64,000 nt of DNA from FEN-299 sp963727765 (GCA_963727765.1 CAVSGZ010000004.1:62001-126000), one strand, 5' to 3'. Counted from the stretch's first letter, positions 28,001 to 37,749 are shown. Notes: generated by a model not told the origin, from the letters alone. A program made the numbers and translations.

Positions 28001-29269
28001 CGCAGTTCGGGCGACGCGGTGCTGCACGGCGCCGTGACCGGGTCGCTGAGCCAGCCGCAGTTCGCGGGGTACGCGCAGATCACCGACGGACGATTCCGCC
28101 ACCTGTCGCTGCCACAGTCGATTCAGGCGATCAACGGCCGCGTGTCGTTCGGCACCGACGGCGTGACGCTCGACAATGTCAACGCCCAGATCGCCGGTGG
28201 CAAGGTCGTCTTCAGCGGGCGCGTCGAGATCAACGGGTTCTCGCTGGGCGGCCTGGAGCTGCACGCCTCGGGTCGCCGCATGGAGTTCCACTACCCCGAG
28301 GGCTTCAAGTCCACCATCGACGCCGACTTCGACCTGGTGGGCACGGTGAGCGCGCCGATCCTGCGCGGCACGGTGACCGTGCTGAACGCGCTCTACGACA
28401 AGCGCGTCGATTTCAATCCGGCGATGATTATCGCGGCCGGCCGTGGGGCCGGACTGTCCGGGCCTTCTTCCGGGAACCTGCCGCCCGTCCGGCTCGACGT
28501 GCACATCCTGGCGCCGTCCTCGCTCAAGATCGAGAACAACATCGCGCACGTGGTGGCGAGCGCGGACCTGTGGCTCCGCGGCACGTACGAACAACCGCAG
28601 TTGTCGGGCGGCGCAGACGTGGAACGCGGCGACGTGCTCGTCCTCGGGCACCGGTACCTGGTGCGACGGGGCCGGATCGAGTTCCCCAACCCGGCCAAGC
28701 TCGAGCCCTTCTTCGATCTTGGCGGCGAGACGCTGGTCCGCGTCCCGGGACAGACCTACGTGGTCAACGTGCAGGTGACCGGCACGACGGCCAGCGTGGT
28801 GCCCACCTTCACCTCCGACCCGCCGCTGTCGCCCGTCGAGATCCTGTCGCTGCTCTTGGGCGGCGAGGCGTCGAACGCCGACGTCGTCAACGCGGAACTG
28901 CAGGCGCTGCAGAACGAGCAGCTCGAGAGGACGCTGGCCTCCGCGCAAATCCAGCAGGCCGCCGCGGGCGTCGTGTCGGCGCCCCTCACCAGTGCCGTGG
29001 AGCAGACCTTCGGCCTCGACACGGTCCAGGTCACGCCGAATATCGGGTACGATGCGTACCAGCGGCTGAGCCCCACGGCCCGGCTGACCGTCGGCAAGCG
29101 GATCTCGAACAAGATCTACCTCACCTACTCGCGCAGCCTGAACACGCCCGGCGGCGCCGACCAGGTGATCCTCCTCGAGTACGACCAGAACGATCGGCTG
29201 TCGTGGATCCTCTCGCGGAACGAGGACGGGACCTACGCGCTCGACGTGCGCGTGAGGCACGTGTTCTGA
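25016..29269 (+). CDS. tamB: TamB/AsmA-like inter-membrane protein
   Basis: A 1417-residue protein of the AsmA/TamB repeating beta-groove group, anchored in the inner membrane and spanning the periplasm, where relatives help move phospholipids and assemble outer-membrane proteins. Two hydrophobic segments lie at the start (LIAALVVVAIWSGALW and AAALVVGLLVAAIAVTVTV). The AsmA-like part contains the recurrent pattern of long beta-strands, and the last ~400 residues are the TamB C-terminal domain (VRLDVHILAPSSLKIENNI; GGADVERGDVLVLGHRYLV). It starts at GTG 25016. The tamA-like gene overlaps its stop (TGATG), so they act together. Confidence 0.9.
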   Translation: MKLSFLRRRWPEAALIAALVVVAIWSGALWRSAAVVSLGGVAAFAIRRRARDVGMAAALVVGLLVAAIAVTVTVDLGQVFGGRVKALAEREGTKALERPLHIGRLGIQIARGRFVVEDLTIEGRTPSDTPFFTAKRILADFPWWRVIRTREFYIRSVEMSDWAMQVEKYNPGNNLPRLRRNTSEPQGPKRFTTTLAYLHAYRGQFTYIDHGTWRTVARNLDIYLRHDTGEYLGTATITDGLVQIKDYAPMRTDMRVKYKIDGSIVRLPDIDLATDGARTHVTGQVDFGHWPEMIYNVDSRLDLWRMREIYFPNETWRSRGEARFVGTFHVFDGGHLLKGNFTSPLAYVNTLAFPDLRGSLEWEPHRFEITDASARFCSGAAQFRFLMAPLSDPRPGIATWRVSYRDVNLAQLSDMLSLHGVRMLGHASGENLLEWPLGKFSEHRGSGHVSVAPPPDRPVLTREARPEEAAIHEQPPSYGPERNVDRFPTPTPVGGEFTYRFDPEWVDVAPSHLATERTYVEFEGRTAYGTRSRFPFYARSADWQESDRLLAGIITVFGSPTGVITVGGYGQFRGTMTKAFRAPLVQGDFVGDDLRAWDVVWGHATGHLTIENAYVDIANGLVTRGGSSITASGRFSLGYPRKDGGEEFNARFAIKDRPMRDLRHAFQLDDWPVNGLVSGEFDLRDKYTHPLGTGNLKITDADAWEEPIDRADARAMDFDGRGVWLTGVEIRKGDGVMRGAAHVGWDGTYSFEISGEHIALSTVSLIKYGREAWTGEMHFKANGTATFAHPHYTVQMGAGDVAFGNQPIGAVEIGLEVQDRIVGIEQLEAAALGVSGHGKVEMSPTKDAELTFRFNRTLLDPYVRLYVPKLSDYTKAEVSGTVDVIGQLANWNRLFASATVEDLRLKLLDYDLRNDGPMRLTFENNVVRVDPASGSAHPGLVSAPGAAAPALRLRSDNGDTALALSGDIDLEAGRLDVKADGKANLAVLQAFSRDVRSSGDAVLHGAVTGSLSQPQFAGYAQITDGRFRHLSLPQSIQAINGRVSFGTDGVTLDNVNAQIAGGKVVFSGRVEINGFSLGGLELHASGRRMEFHYPEGFKSTIDADFDLVGTVSAPILRGTVTVLNALYDKRVDFNPAMIIAAGRGAGLSGPSSGNLPPVRLDVHILAPSSLKIENNIAHVVASADLWLRGTYEQPQLSGGADVERGDVLVLGHRYLVRRGRIEFPNPAKLEPFFDLGGETLVRVPGQTYVVNVQVTGTTASVVPTFTSDPPLSPVEILSLLLGGEASNADVVNAELQALQNEQLERTLASAQIQQAAAGVVSAPLTSAVEQTFGLDTVQVTPNIGYDAYQRLSPTARLTVGKRISNKIYLTYSRSLNTPGGADQVILLEYDQNDRLSWILSRNEDGTYALDVRVRHVF

Positions 29270-32191
29270 TGCGCGCCATCACCTCTCTCACCCTGCTCCT
29301 CGTGGCCCTGGCGCTGACGCCAGCCTCGGCCCAGACGCCGGCCGCGTCGGGTCTCGACGCGATCGTCGGGAAGCCGATCGTCGAGGTCCGCCTGGTCGTC
29401 TCGGGGCAACAGGTCGACGATGCCGGCCTGCTCGGCGCCCTCGAGACCCGCGCCGGATTCTCCGCTCACGACGGTCGCCGTCCGCCAGAGCATCCTCCAC
29501 CTGATGGCGATGGACCGGTTCAGCGACGTGACGGTGGACGGACGGTCGACGGCCGCCGGCGTGGTGCTGACCTACGAGATGGTCCAGGTCAGCAGGGTGA
29601 CCGCCATCGATTTTCGCGGCGACCTCGGCCTGTCGTCGCGCCAGCTGAGGACCGCGGTGCTCGACCGCTACGGCGCGTCACCACCGGCGTGGCGGGGCGA
29701 CGAGATCGCCAGGACGCTGGAGACGCTGTGCCGCGATCACGGGTTCCTCACCGCGACGGTCTCGGCCGGCACCGAGGCCTCGCGTACTCCGGAGCGTATC
29801 CGGCTCGTATTCGACATGAAGGCGGGCCCGCAGGCCCGCGTTGGACAGTCGCATGTCGGGGGCGCGCCGGACGGCGAGGAGGCGCAGGTACTCTTCCGCC
29901 TCGGAGTCGCGGCCGGCGCGCGGTTCGATCGGGTGGCGCTCGACCAGGCCATCGAGCGCTACGTCGGTAGCCTGCGCGCCAAGGGCTTCCTGCTGGCCAA
30001 GGTCGAGGCCGACGTGGAGGCCGACCCGGATGGCCGGACGGTGAACGTCGCGGTACACATGGATCGTGGTTCCGGCGTGACGGTGACCTTCCGCGGCGAC
30101 CCGCTGCCCGAGAAGCGGCGCAAGGAGATCCTGGCGCTGCTGCGGGAGGGGACGCTCGACGAGGACGTGCTCGAGAACCAGGAGCGCAGCATCGAGAACG
30201 ACCTGCGCGAAGAGGGGTACCGAGATGCGACGGCACCGTTCACCCGCGAGCCGGGCCTGGGCGACCGACTGCAGATCGTCTTCACCATCGCCCGCGGGCG
30301 GCAGTACCGCGTGGCGGCGGTCGATCTGGCCGGCTGCCAGCAACTGCCGCGCACCGAGGTCCTGCCCCTGCTCACGGTCGCGCCGGGGGAGTGGTACGTC
30401 AAGGAGAAGCTCGATGCCACCGCGGGCGCGGTGCAGCTGTTCTACCGGAAGAGCGGCTTCAGGACGGCCGGCGTCAAGGTGACGGCCATCCCGCGCGAAG
30501 CCGACCCGTCGCAGCTGTCGGTGACCTTCGACGTCGCCGAGGGCCCCCGGACGCGGATCGACGCGATCGATTTCGACGGCGTGTCGGCAATCCAGGCCCC
30601 TGTCCTCAGGCAGGTTGTTGAGCTGCAGGTGAACGGCCCCTTCTACCAGCCGCTGGTCGAGCGGGACCGCGAAGCGGTGCTCGCGCGGTACCAGGCGCTG
30701 GGCTATCTCCAGGCGACCGTGACCGTGCCCGAGGCGTTCAGCGCGGACGGCACGCGCTTCTCGCTGCGGTTCGTCGTCCACGAAGGGCCGCAGATCCTCG
30801 TCGGGCACGTGATCGTCCGCGGCAACGTCCGGACCAAGTTCGCCACGATCGACCGCGCGGTCGCGCTCCAGCCCGACACGCCGCTCACCATGGCCGAACT
30901 GTTGAACGCGCAGCGCCGACTGAGCGAGCTGGGCCTGTTCAGGAAGGTCCAAATCGCCCCGATTGAAGGTGGCGTCAGCAACCAGCGGGACATTCTCGTC
31001 ACCGTCGAGGAAGCCCCGGTCAACACCATCGGCTACGGCGGCGGTCTCGAAGGCACGCAGGTGCTGCGAGCCAATCCCCAGACCGGGATCCCCGAGCAGG
31101 TTCTCGAAATCTCGCCGCGCGGGTTCTTCGAGATCGGCCGCCGGAACCTGTGGGGCAAGGATCGGTCGGTGGACCTGTTTCTCCGCGGGGCGATTCGGTC
31201 GACCGACCAGGTCAGCACGACCGGCTCCTTGACCACGCCGACCTCTTCCACGGGGTTCCACGAGTACCGGGTCCTGGCCACCTACCGGGAACCGCGTTTC
31301 ATGGACCTGCCCGTCGACGTCGCGGTGAGCGGGTCCCTCGACCAGGCGATCCGCTCGACGTTCGACTTCAACCGGCAGCAGATGTACGTTGAAGCCAGCC
31401 ACCGGTTCGGCCGGAAGCTGAGCGTGGCCGGCCGGTACACGCTCGGGAAGACGCGGCTGTTCAACGAACAGATCGCGCCGGCTGACGAGCTGGCCGTCGA
31501 TCGGCTCTTCCCCCAGGTCAGGCTGTCCACGCTGTCCGCGTCGGCCATCTTCAACACGCGTGACGACCCGTTCGACCCGACCAGGGGCGTCCTGTTGTCC
31601 ATCGACACGACCGTGGCGCCGCGGGCGATCGGATCGGAAGTCGGCTTCATCAGGGGGTCCTGGCAGAGCTTCGTCTACAAGCGGGTGCCGTGGCTCCCTG
31701 GCGCGGTGTTCGCCGGCGGCGCGCGGATCGGCCTGGCCTTCGGGTTCCCCCTGGCGACCGTCGATGCCAACGGCCAGCCGATTGTGATCACACAGGAACT
31801 GCCCGCGAGCGAGCGGTTCTTCGCCGGTGGCGACACGTCGGTCCGTGGATGGGCGCTCGATCAGCTCGGCGCGAGCGACGTCATCGATGTGAACGGCGTG
31901 TCCAACGGCGGCAACGGCCTGGTGATCTTCAACGCCGAGCTGCGCTTCCCGCTCTGGAAGGCGCGCTCGCTCGGCGGCGCCGTCTTCATCGACACGGGCA
32001 ACGTGTTCGCCACGGTGAGTGAGATCAGCCTCGGTGACCTCCGAAGCGGCGCGGGATTCGGCCTCCGGTGGAAGTCCCCGGTCGGTCCGCTCCGCCTGGA
32101 CTTCGCGTGGAAGCTGCATCCGATCACCTACGGCAACGGGACGCGCGAGTCCCGCTTCGCGTGGTACATCACCATCGGACAGGCGTTCTGA
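29269..32191 (+). CDS. tamA: TamA/BamA-like Omp85 protein with a +1 frame break
   Basis: An outer-membrane Omp85 protein of about 973 residues after correction. A signal peptide (MRAITSLTLLLVALALTPASAQ) leads into several POTRA domains, e.g. VRLVVSGQQVDDAGLLGALE, VDLAGCQQLPRTEVLPLL and VIVRGNVRTKFATIDRAVAL. The C-terminal half is the 16-strand barrel, with the diagnostic PEQVLEISPRGFFEIGRRNLWG and FFAGGDTSVRGWALDQLG (VRG loop). One extra T in 29457-29460 breaks the frame between ETRAG and SPLTTVAVRQS; without it the total is divisible by three. Next to tamB, it should act in outer-membrane assembly. I number POTRAs only approximately. Confidence 0.88.
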
Positions 32192-32227
32192 CATGGGGCA
32201 CTCGAATTCTCGCGGGGTGAGAGCAGT

Positions 32228-32872
32228 ATGAGAAGCATCGCGCGCGCGGTGATGGTGCTCGTCTGTGCCGCGGCCGCCGTCGGCGCGCGGGCCGAGATCG
32301 TCGACCGCGTGCTGGCGACGGTGGGCTCGCAGGTCATCACGCTGTCCGACCTCCGGGCGGTTCAGACCTTCGGCCTCCTGCCCGCCGGGATGCCTGCCGG
32401 CACGCCGCCGGAGATCGTCGGCGCGCTCGTCAACCGCGAGCTGATGTTCGGGGAGGTTCAGCGCTTCGTCGTGCCCGAGCCCGACCGCGCCCTGATCGAC
32501 CGGCGGATGGCGCAGATCCGCGCCGCGTTCCCGGGCGCCGCCGCTTACGATCAGGCGCTGGCCCGGACGGCCATGACCGAGAGCCGGCTTCGGGTGCTGG
32601 TCGCCGGCAACCTGCAGATCGACGCGTACGTCGAGCAGCGATTCAGCGCGCCTGGACAGCCGACGGCCGACGAGGTACAGCGTTACTACACCGACCACCC
32701 GACCGAGTTCAGCCAGGCGGGCCGTCTGCGTCCGCTCGCCGAGGTCCGGGCGCTGGCGCAGGAGCGGTTCCTCGCCGCCCGGCAGCGCACGCTGGTCGAT
32801 CAGTGGCTCGACCGCCTCCGGCGCGGGACCCACATCGAGATCAATGCCGCGGCGCTGGCTGGCCTGAAATGA
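32228..32872 (+). CDS. SurA-like periplasmic chaperone lacking a PPIase domain
   Basis: A 214-residue exported protein. The signal peptide MRSIARAVMVLVCAAAAVGARA is followed by EIVDRVLATVGSQVITLSDL, the first helix of the SurA N-terminal domain. Helical regions around VQRYYTDHPTEFSQAG and AQERFLAARQRTLVDQWLDRL resemble the end of SurA. The parvulin PPIase domains are absent, since the protein is half the usual length. It follows tamA by 36 bp, so it is likely a chaperone for outer-membrane proteins in the same operon. The ATG has no strong RBS beyond GGGGTGAGAG. Confidence 0.85.
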   Translation: MRSIARAVMVLVCAAAAVGARAEIVDRVLATVGSQVITLSDLRAVQTFGLLPAGMPAGTPPEIVGALVNRELMFGEVQRFVVPEPDRALIDRRMAQIRAAFPGAAAYDQALARTAMTESRLRVLVAGNLQIDAYVEQRFSAPGQPTADEVQRYYTDHPTEFSQAGRLRPLAEVRALAQERFLAARQRTLVDQWLDRLRRGTHIEINAAALAGLK

Positions 32873-32886
32873 CCCGGTAACCCAGG

Positions 32887-33585
32887 CTACGCACCAGTGA
32901 ACAGGAAGCGGAAGATCTCCGCGGCGTTGAACCCGGAATGGCTCACGACCGTCGAGACGATGCTGCGCCGCTTCAGGTAGACCAGCCCCCAGAAGGCGCC
33001 GAGCAGCGCCGTCGTGACGGCCACGTCGCGACCCTGGATGAGGTGCCCGAGGCCGAAGGCCAGGCTCGACAGCACGAGTCCCACCACCCCGCCGCCCAGG
33101 CACTGGTCGAAGCGGTGCAGGATGAACGCGCGCTGCACCTCCTCCCGCACGCCGCCGCCGACGATGGCCACGAGGGACAGGAGGACGGCGTCGACCGGGC
33201 TGCGCACGAGCCCCTCGAATGGGTTCTTCGGCACGTTGTGCAGCCAGGGCAGCGCGCGGGCGAGGATCAGCATCACGGTGGCCGTGATCAGAAACGCGGC
33301 AGGCACCAGCAGCAGGCCGATGCCGGCCTCGCGCGTCGGCCGCCGGTCGCCGATGAGTACGCGAGAGAACCGCTCGCCGTGGGCGCGCAGGAACCACGCC
33401 ACCAGGCCCACCACCGCCGCCGCGTCGATGAGCGAGAGAGCGAACACGTAGCGGGCGGCCAGTTGGCCGTGCGCGTCGTAGGGGCCGACGCCCGCGGCCG
33501 AGAGCGCCCCGGCGATGGCGATCTGCGTCGGGAATCCCGAGCACGCCAGGATCTCGAGAACGGCGAGGAGGCGCAGGCGGAGCAC
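32887..33585 (-). CDS. CPBP-family intramembrane metalloprotease
   Basis: A 232-residue membrane protein with about six hydrophobic segments and the three CPBP motifs: EExxR in GGVREEVQRAF, FxxxH in AFGLGHLIQG and HxxxN in SHSGFNAAE. In bacteria these metalloproteases or putative proteases take part in bacteriocin immunity, prenyl-CAAX-like processing or stress responses. The start is GTG 33585, with GTCGACGCGT upstream and no strong RBS. It converges with the surA-like gene 14 bp away. Confidence 0.88.
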   Translation of the reverse strand: MLRLRLLAVLEILACSGFPTQIAIAGALSAAGVGPYDAHGQLAARYVFALSLIDAAAVVGLVAWFLRAHGERFSRVLIGDRRPTREAGIGLLLVPAAFLITATVMLILARALPWLHNVPKNPFEGLVRSPVDAVLLSLVAIVGGGVREEVQRAFILHRFDQCLGGGVVGLVLSSLAFGLGHLIQGRDVAVTTALLGAFWGLVYLKRRSIVSTVVSHSGFNAAEIFRFLFTGA

Positions 33586-33601
33586 GCGTCGACTCTATCA
33601 C

Positions 33602-33660
33602 GCCGGCCCTGAAGGGCCGGCCTACGCACGTAGGGTGGGGCTTGAGCCCCGCCATCAAGG
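33602..33660. repeat. REP-like double palindrome upstream of the regulator gene
   Basis: GCCGGCCC and its complement around a TGAA loop (33602-33621), then CCTAC-GTAGG and GGGGCT-TG-AGCCCC (33637-33650), ending GCCATCAAGG. It aligns with the copy at 21227-21290. It sits in the divergent gap between the CPBP and regulator genes. Confidence 0.8.
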
Positions 33661-33747
33661 GTCAACCGGCTGGACCCGAGCCGGAGTTCGCGAGTACACT
33701 CGCCAGCAGGCCTGCCGTCTGCCATCCCACGCCCACGAGGTGCGTTG

Positions 33748-35161
33748 ATGTCCGAAGGTCCCCAGCGCAAGGCGTCCCGCGACGACGGCCGGTCCATCGA
33801 GCCGGGCGAGCGCGTCCTGATCGTGGAGGACGATCCGGCCACGCGCGTCGGCCTGACCGAACTGGTCCGCACCTGGGGATTCCTGGCCGACAGCGCCGAG
33901 GACGGCGAGGACGCGCTCGCAAAGGTCACCGCGTTCCGCCCTTCCATCGTCGTCACCGACCTGGTGATGCCGCGGATGGACGGCCACGCCCTGCTCAGGG
34001 CACTGCACGAGAACGACCCCGACATCACCGTCGTGCTGCTGACCGCGCAGGGATCGGTCGAGTCGGCCGTCGAAGCGATGAAGGACGGCGCGTACGACTA
34101 TCTGACCAAACCGGTCGACACCCGGCGCCTGCGGGTCGTGCTGCAGAAGATCGTCGAGCGGCAGGACACCGTACGCGAGGTGAAAACGCTACGCCGGCAG
34201 CTGCGCGACCGGGGCACGTTCGGGCCGATGGTTGGCAGCAGCCCGGGCATGCGGAAGGTCTACCGCATCATCGAGCAGGCGGCACCCACCGCGGCCTCGG
34301 GTACTCATCAGCGGCGAGTCGGGCACGGGCAAGGAACTGGTGGCGCAGACGATCCACCAGCTCAGTCCGCGGGCTGCCGGGCCGTTTGTCGCCATCAACT
34401 GCGCCGCCATTCCCGAGACGCTCCTCGAGAGCGAGATCTTCGGCCACGAGAAGGGGGCCTTCACCGGCGCGGCCGACCGCCGGCAAGGGTGCTTCGAGCT
34501 GGCCGACCGCGGCACGCTGTTTCTCGACGAGATCGCGGAGATGACGCCGACGACGCAGGTGAAGCTGCTGCGCGTGCTGCAGGAGCGCAGCTTCAGGCGG
34601 CTCGGCGGCCGGACCGAGCAGAACGTCGACGTGCGCGTGATCGCGGCCACCAACCACGATCCGGCCGAGGCCGTGCGAACCGGCCGGCTCCGTGAGGATC
34701 TCTACTACCGGCTCAACGTCTTCGCCGTCGCGCTGCCGCCGCTCAGGGAGCGGAAGGAGGACCTCCCGCTCCTGGTCCAGGCGTTTCTCGTCGAGTTCAA
34801 CGCTCGCAACGGCAAGGCGGTCGTCGACGTCGATCGCGAGTCGCTCGGCGCGCTCGAGGCGCACGACTGGCCCGGCAACGTCCGCGAGCTGCGCAACGTG
34901 ATCGAGCGCGCGACGATTCTCGCAAGCGGGCCGTTCATCGAGCCGAAGCACCTGCCTGCCGAGCTCGTCGCCCGGGCGGACGGGCCCGCGCCCTCGGCCG
35001 TGTCGTTCGCCGCGGGGACGACGGTCGAGGAGGCGGAGCGGCGCCTGATCCAGCTGACGCTCGAGCACACGCGGGACAACCGGACGCGCGCGGCCGAGCT
35101 GCTCGGCATCAGCCTCAAGACGCTGCACAACAAGCTCAATCGCTTCAAGCTCAGGAAATAG
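33748..35161 (+). CDS. Sigma-54-dependent response regulator with a +1 frame break
   Basis: A second NtrC-type activator, 470 residues after correction. The receiver has EDD at its start (RVLIVEDDPA), Asp in VVTDLVMPRMDG and Lys in YLTKPVDTRR. The AAA+ domain has Walker A GESGTGKE, a canonical GAFTGA loop (HEKGAFTGAADRRQ) and GTLFLDEIAEM. The Fis-like HTH is NRTRAAELLGISLKTLHNKL. One G too many in 34299-34301 shifts the frame just before Walker A; removing it joins both halves without loss. The start at ATG 33748 has GAGG about 10 nt upstream. The kinase gene follows 9 nt later. Confidence 0.9.
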
Positions 35162-35170
35162 GATCGACGC

Positions 35171-37015
35171 GTGCACTTCGGCATCAAGGCCAAACAGATC
35201 GGCGGCGTCTCGCTCATCGTCGGCGTGGCCGTCATCGCGCTGAGCCTGCTTCACGTCACCTTCGTCGCGCGCGTCCTGCTCGAGGAGAGCCGCGCCCGCG
35301 CCGAGCTGCTGGCCAACACCGTCTTCCAGCGCGCCAAGGACGTCGTCCCCGGCGAGGCTGACCCGTGGGCGGCGATCAGGGAGGATGGCGGCCTGCAGGC
35401 GATCCTCGAGTCCGGGGCCTTCGCGCGCAACGTCACCTACGCGGCCATCTGCAACCTCGACGGCGTGGCGGTGGCGGCCTGGGACCCGAGCCGCGAGGGC
35501 AAGGTGCTGCCGCCGGCCGAGACGCTCGACGATCTCATCCGGATGCGCGGGGTGCAGCAGCTGTGGAGCATCTACGCATCGAGCGGGAAGACGCTGGAGG
35601 TGCGGCAGCCGCTGCTGCTCGGCGGCGAGAAGTTCGGCACGATCCGCATCGGCGTGTCGACGGCGCTGGTCCGCGAGGAGTTCTCGAGGGAGCTGTGGCT
35701 GGTCGGCGTGACCGGCCTCATCGCGCTGTTTGTGGCCGTCGTCGTGTCGGCCGGGCTCGCGCGGCTCATCCTCCGGCCGATCCACGTGATCAAGAGCGGG
35801 CTGACGCGGCTCGGCCGGGGAGAACTCGGCGTGCGCCTCGACCTGCCGCAGCAGGACGAGTTCGGGGAGCTCGGCAACTTCTTCAACGTGGTGTCCGCCC
35901 AGATGTCGGCCCCGCGCCCGCAGCTGCCGGACCAGAGCGCGGGCCTGACGCAGGCCGTCGAGCGGATGGAAGACGAGGTGGCCGTCTTCGGCCCGGCCGG
36001 GGAGCTGCTGTTCGCCAACCCGGCCATGCTGGCGGCGCTGCCACCCGAGTCGGTTGGCCGAACGATCGATGACCTGCTGGCCGACGGTCACCCGTATCGC
36101 GACCTGGTGTGCGGCGTCGTGGCCGGCCGTCAGCCCGAGGGCCCGGTGGCAGTCCGTGTCCCGAAGGCGGAGGCCGGCGCGGAGGGGCAGGAGGCTGCGA
36201 GTGCCGAGCGTGTCGTCGTGGCACACCCGGTCAGGGACCGTGACGAGCGGCTGACCTGCGTGCTGCTCGTGGCGCGCGACCTCGCGGCGCTCGGCCGCGT
36301 CCAGTCGATGTTGAACTACTCCCGCAAGCTCGTCGCGCTCGGCCGGCTGTCGGCCGGCGTCGCGCACGAGGTCAAGAACCCGCTGAATGCGATGACGATC
36401 CACCTCGAGCTGCTGGAGCAGAAGCTGCGGCAGGCCGCCGAGGTGGAGTCGGACGGACCAGATCTCGCGCCGGCACTCGAGCACGTGCGCGTCATCGGCG
36501 GCGAGGTCCAGCGCCTCGACCAGGTGATGCAGGGCTTCATCAAGTTCAACCGGCCCGAGGACCTGAAACTCCAGGCGATCGCCGTCTCGTCGCTCGTGGA
36601 CGGCGTCGTGCGGGTGATCGGCCCGGAGTGCGCCAGCGCCGGCGTCAGGGTGGTGACCGCGGGGCTCGAGGGGCTGCCCGAGATCAGCGGCGATCCGGAC
36701 ATGCTGCGGCAGGCGCTGCTGAACCTCGCGCTCAACGCCGTGCAGGCCATGCCCGAGGGCGGCACGCTCCGGATCTCGGCGGCGGCCGCGCGGGGGCGAC
36801 GGGTGGAGATCCTCGTCGAGGACACCGGCGTCGGCATCAAGCCCGAGCATCTCGGCCGGATCTTCGATCTGTACTTCACCACGCGGGCGAAGGGCAGCGG
36901 CATCGGCCTGTCGATGGTCTACCGGACCGTGCAGCTGCACGACGGCGAGATCGAAGTGCAGTCGACCGAGGGGAGGGGCACCACCTTCCGCATCGTCCTG
37001 CCGCAGGCCGCCTGA
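35171..37015 (+). CDS. Membrane sensor histidine kinase, NtrB-like
   Basis: A 614-residue kinase, cognate to the preceding regulator. TM1 (VSLIVGVAVIALSLLHVTFV) and TM2 (LVGVTGLIALFVAVVVSAGL) flank a periplasmic sensor of ~150 residues. A HAMP domain (RPIHVIKSGLTRLGRGELG) and PAS-like segment (DEVAVFGPAGELLFANPAM) follow. The HisKA phospho-acceptor is in GVAHEVKNPLNAM, and the HATPase shows LLNLALNAVQAMPEGG, VEDTGVGIKPEHL and GSGIGLSMVYR. It starts at GTG 35171. The first pair's kinase is soluble, so the two systems sense different signals. Confidence 0.93.
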   Translation: MHFGIKAKQIGGVSLIVGVAVIALSLLHVTFVARVLLEESRARAELLANTVFQRAKDVVPGEADPWAAIREDGGLQAILESGAFARNVTYAAICNLDGVAVAAWDPSREGKVLPPAETLDDLIRMRGVQQLWSIYASSGKTLEVRQPLLLGGEKFGTIRIGVSTALVREEFSRELWLVGVTGLIALFVAVVVSAGLARLILRPIHVIKSGLTRLGRGELGVRLDLPQQDEFGELGNFFNVVSAQMSAPRPQLPDQSAGLTQAVERMEDEVAVFGPAGELLFANPAMLAALPPESVGRTIDDLLADGHPYRDLVCGVVAGRQPEGPVAVRVPKAEAGAEGQEAASAERVVVAHPVRDRDERLTCVLLVARDLAALGRVQSMLNYSRKLVALGRLSAGVAHEVKNPLNAMTIHLELLEQKLRQAAEVESDGPDLAPALEHVRVIGGEVQRLDQVMQGFIKFNRPEDLKLQAIAVSSLVDGVVRVIGPECASAGVRVVTAGLEGLPEISGDPDMLRQALLNLALNAVQAMPEGGTLRISAAAARGRRVEILVEDTGVGIKPEHLGRIFDLYFTTRAKGSGIGLSMVYRTVQLHDGEIEVQSTEGRGTTFRIVLPQAA

Positions 37016-37074
37016 CTCCAACTGGAGGCGTCGGCAGGCCCCCCGGCGGTTGAATCAGCCGTGTCGATCCCTGT

Positions 37075-37080
37075 CATAAT
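37075..37080 (+). promoter_or_regulatory. -10 box CATAAT next to the lipoprotein start
   Basis: CATAAT directly precedes GTG 37081 and lies 6 nt before GTG 37087. A TTGAAT at 37050-37055, 19 bp upstream, could be the -35. The mRNA would be leaderless from GTG 37087. Confidence 0.5.
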
Positions 37081-37086
37081 GTGCGC

Positions 37087-37629
37087 GTGCGACGTCTGTT
37101 CCTCGCGGCGGTGATCGCGGCGCTCGCGGCTGCAGGCTGCGCGGCCAGGACCAAGGCGGCAGTCGGCCCGGTCGCGCTCGACGTGCCCGCGCCGCCGCCT
37201 CGCGTGATCGTGCCGCCGGAGCCCGAGGCGCCCGAGCCGCCGACCCCGGCGCCCGAGCGCGAGGCGGTCGCCCCGAAGGCGCCCAGGCGGCCGCCAGTTG
37301 CGACGCCGGCTCGGACCGATCCCAAGGGCGACAGCGTGAGATCCACTCCGCCCGCCTCTCCGCCGGCCACGCTCCAGCAGGCGCTCCCCACCTCTCCCTC
37401 GGACCTCGTTCGCCAGGTTCGCGACCAGCTCAACCAGGCCCAGACAGACCTGCGCCGCGTCGACTATCAAGGGTTGAATGCGGACGGGCGGTCGCAGTAC
37501 GACACCGCCAAGCGGTTCATCGATCAGGCCGAGCAGGCGCTGCGCGAAAAGAACCTCGTCTTCGCCGCCAAGGTGGCCGAAAAGGCGGCGGTTCTCGCGG
37601 CCGGTCTGGCCGGTCGCATGAAGCCCTGA
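37087..37629 (+). CDS. Lipoprotein with Pro-rich linker and helical C-terminal domain
   Basis: A 180-residue lipoprotein I cannot assign. Signal peptide with lipobox: AAVIAALAAAGC. The middle is strongly Pro-rich (PPEPEAPEPPTPAPE), a probable periplasm-spanning or cell-wall linker. The last ~80 residues are helical (DLVRQVRDQLNQAQTDLRR; AKRFIDQAEQALREKN). It might bind peptidoglycan or envelope partners, but that is a guess. The start GTG 37087 fits the -10 at 37075; GTG 37081 is possible. The gene ends at 37629, and the following 440 bp is the nrdJ leader region. Confidence 0.75.
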   Translation: MRRLFLAAVIAALAAAGCAARTKAAVGPVALDVPAPPPRVIVPPEPEAPEPPTPAPEREAVAPKAPRRPPVATPARTDPKGDSVRSTPPASPPATLQQALPTSPSDLVRQVRDQLNQAQTDLRRVDYQGLNADGRSQYDTAKRFIDQAEQALREKNLVFAAKVAEKAAVLAAGLAGRMKP

Positions 37630-37731
37630 CACCGCCGCGTTTCGAGCCCTGACCTAGCGGCAGAATGCACGGGGCGCAGATGCCGACCACTCATTTTTCG
37701 GGCAAAATATTGGGTAATTGATAGAACTCGC

Positions 37732-37749
37732 GGAATTCCTCCGAATTCC
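37732..37749. promoter_or_regulatory. Inverted repeat GGAATTC-CTCC-GAATTCC
   Basis: A 7-bp perfect inverted repeat with a 4-bp gap in an unusually AT-rich patch (about 37690-37840) between the lipoprotein and nrdJ. It may be an operator or the 3' hairpin of the lipoprotein transcript; no T-run follows. Confidence 0.4.

Noticed and set aside
24563..29260. A 1565-codon open frame on the minus strand opposite tamB
   Set aside because: It is rich in Arg/Asp/His/Val with no motif, and is the mirror of a strongly GC-biased real gene; tamB on the plus strand has clear domains and overlapping neighbours.
29678..33658. Long minus-strand open frame (1326 codons) opposite tamA and surA-like
   Set aside because: Same GC-frame artefact; it would run through three recognisable genes, including one CPBP gene in another frame.
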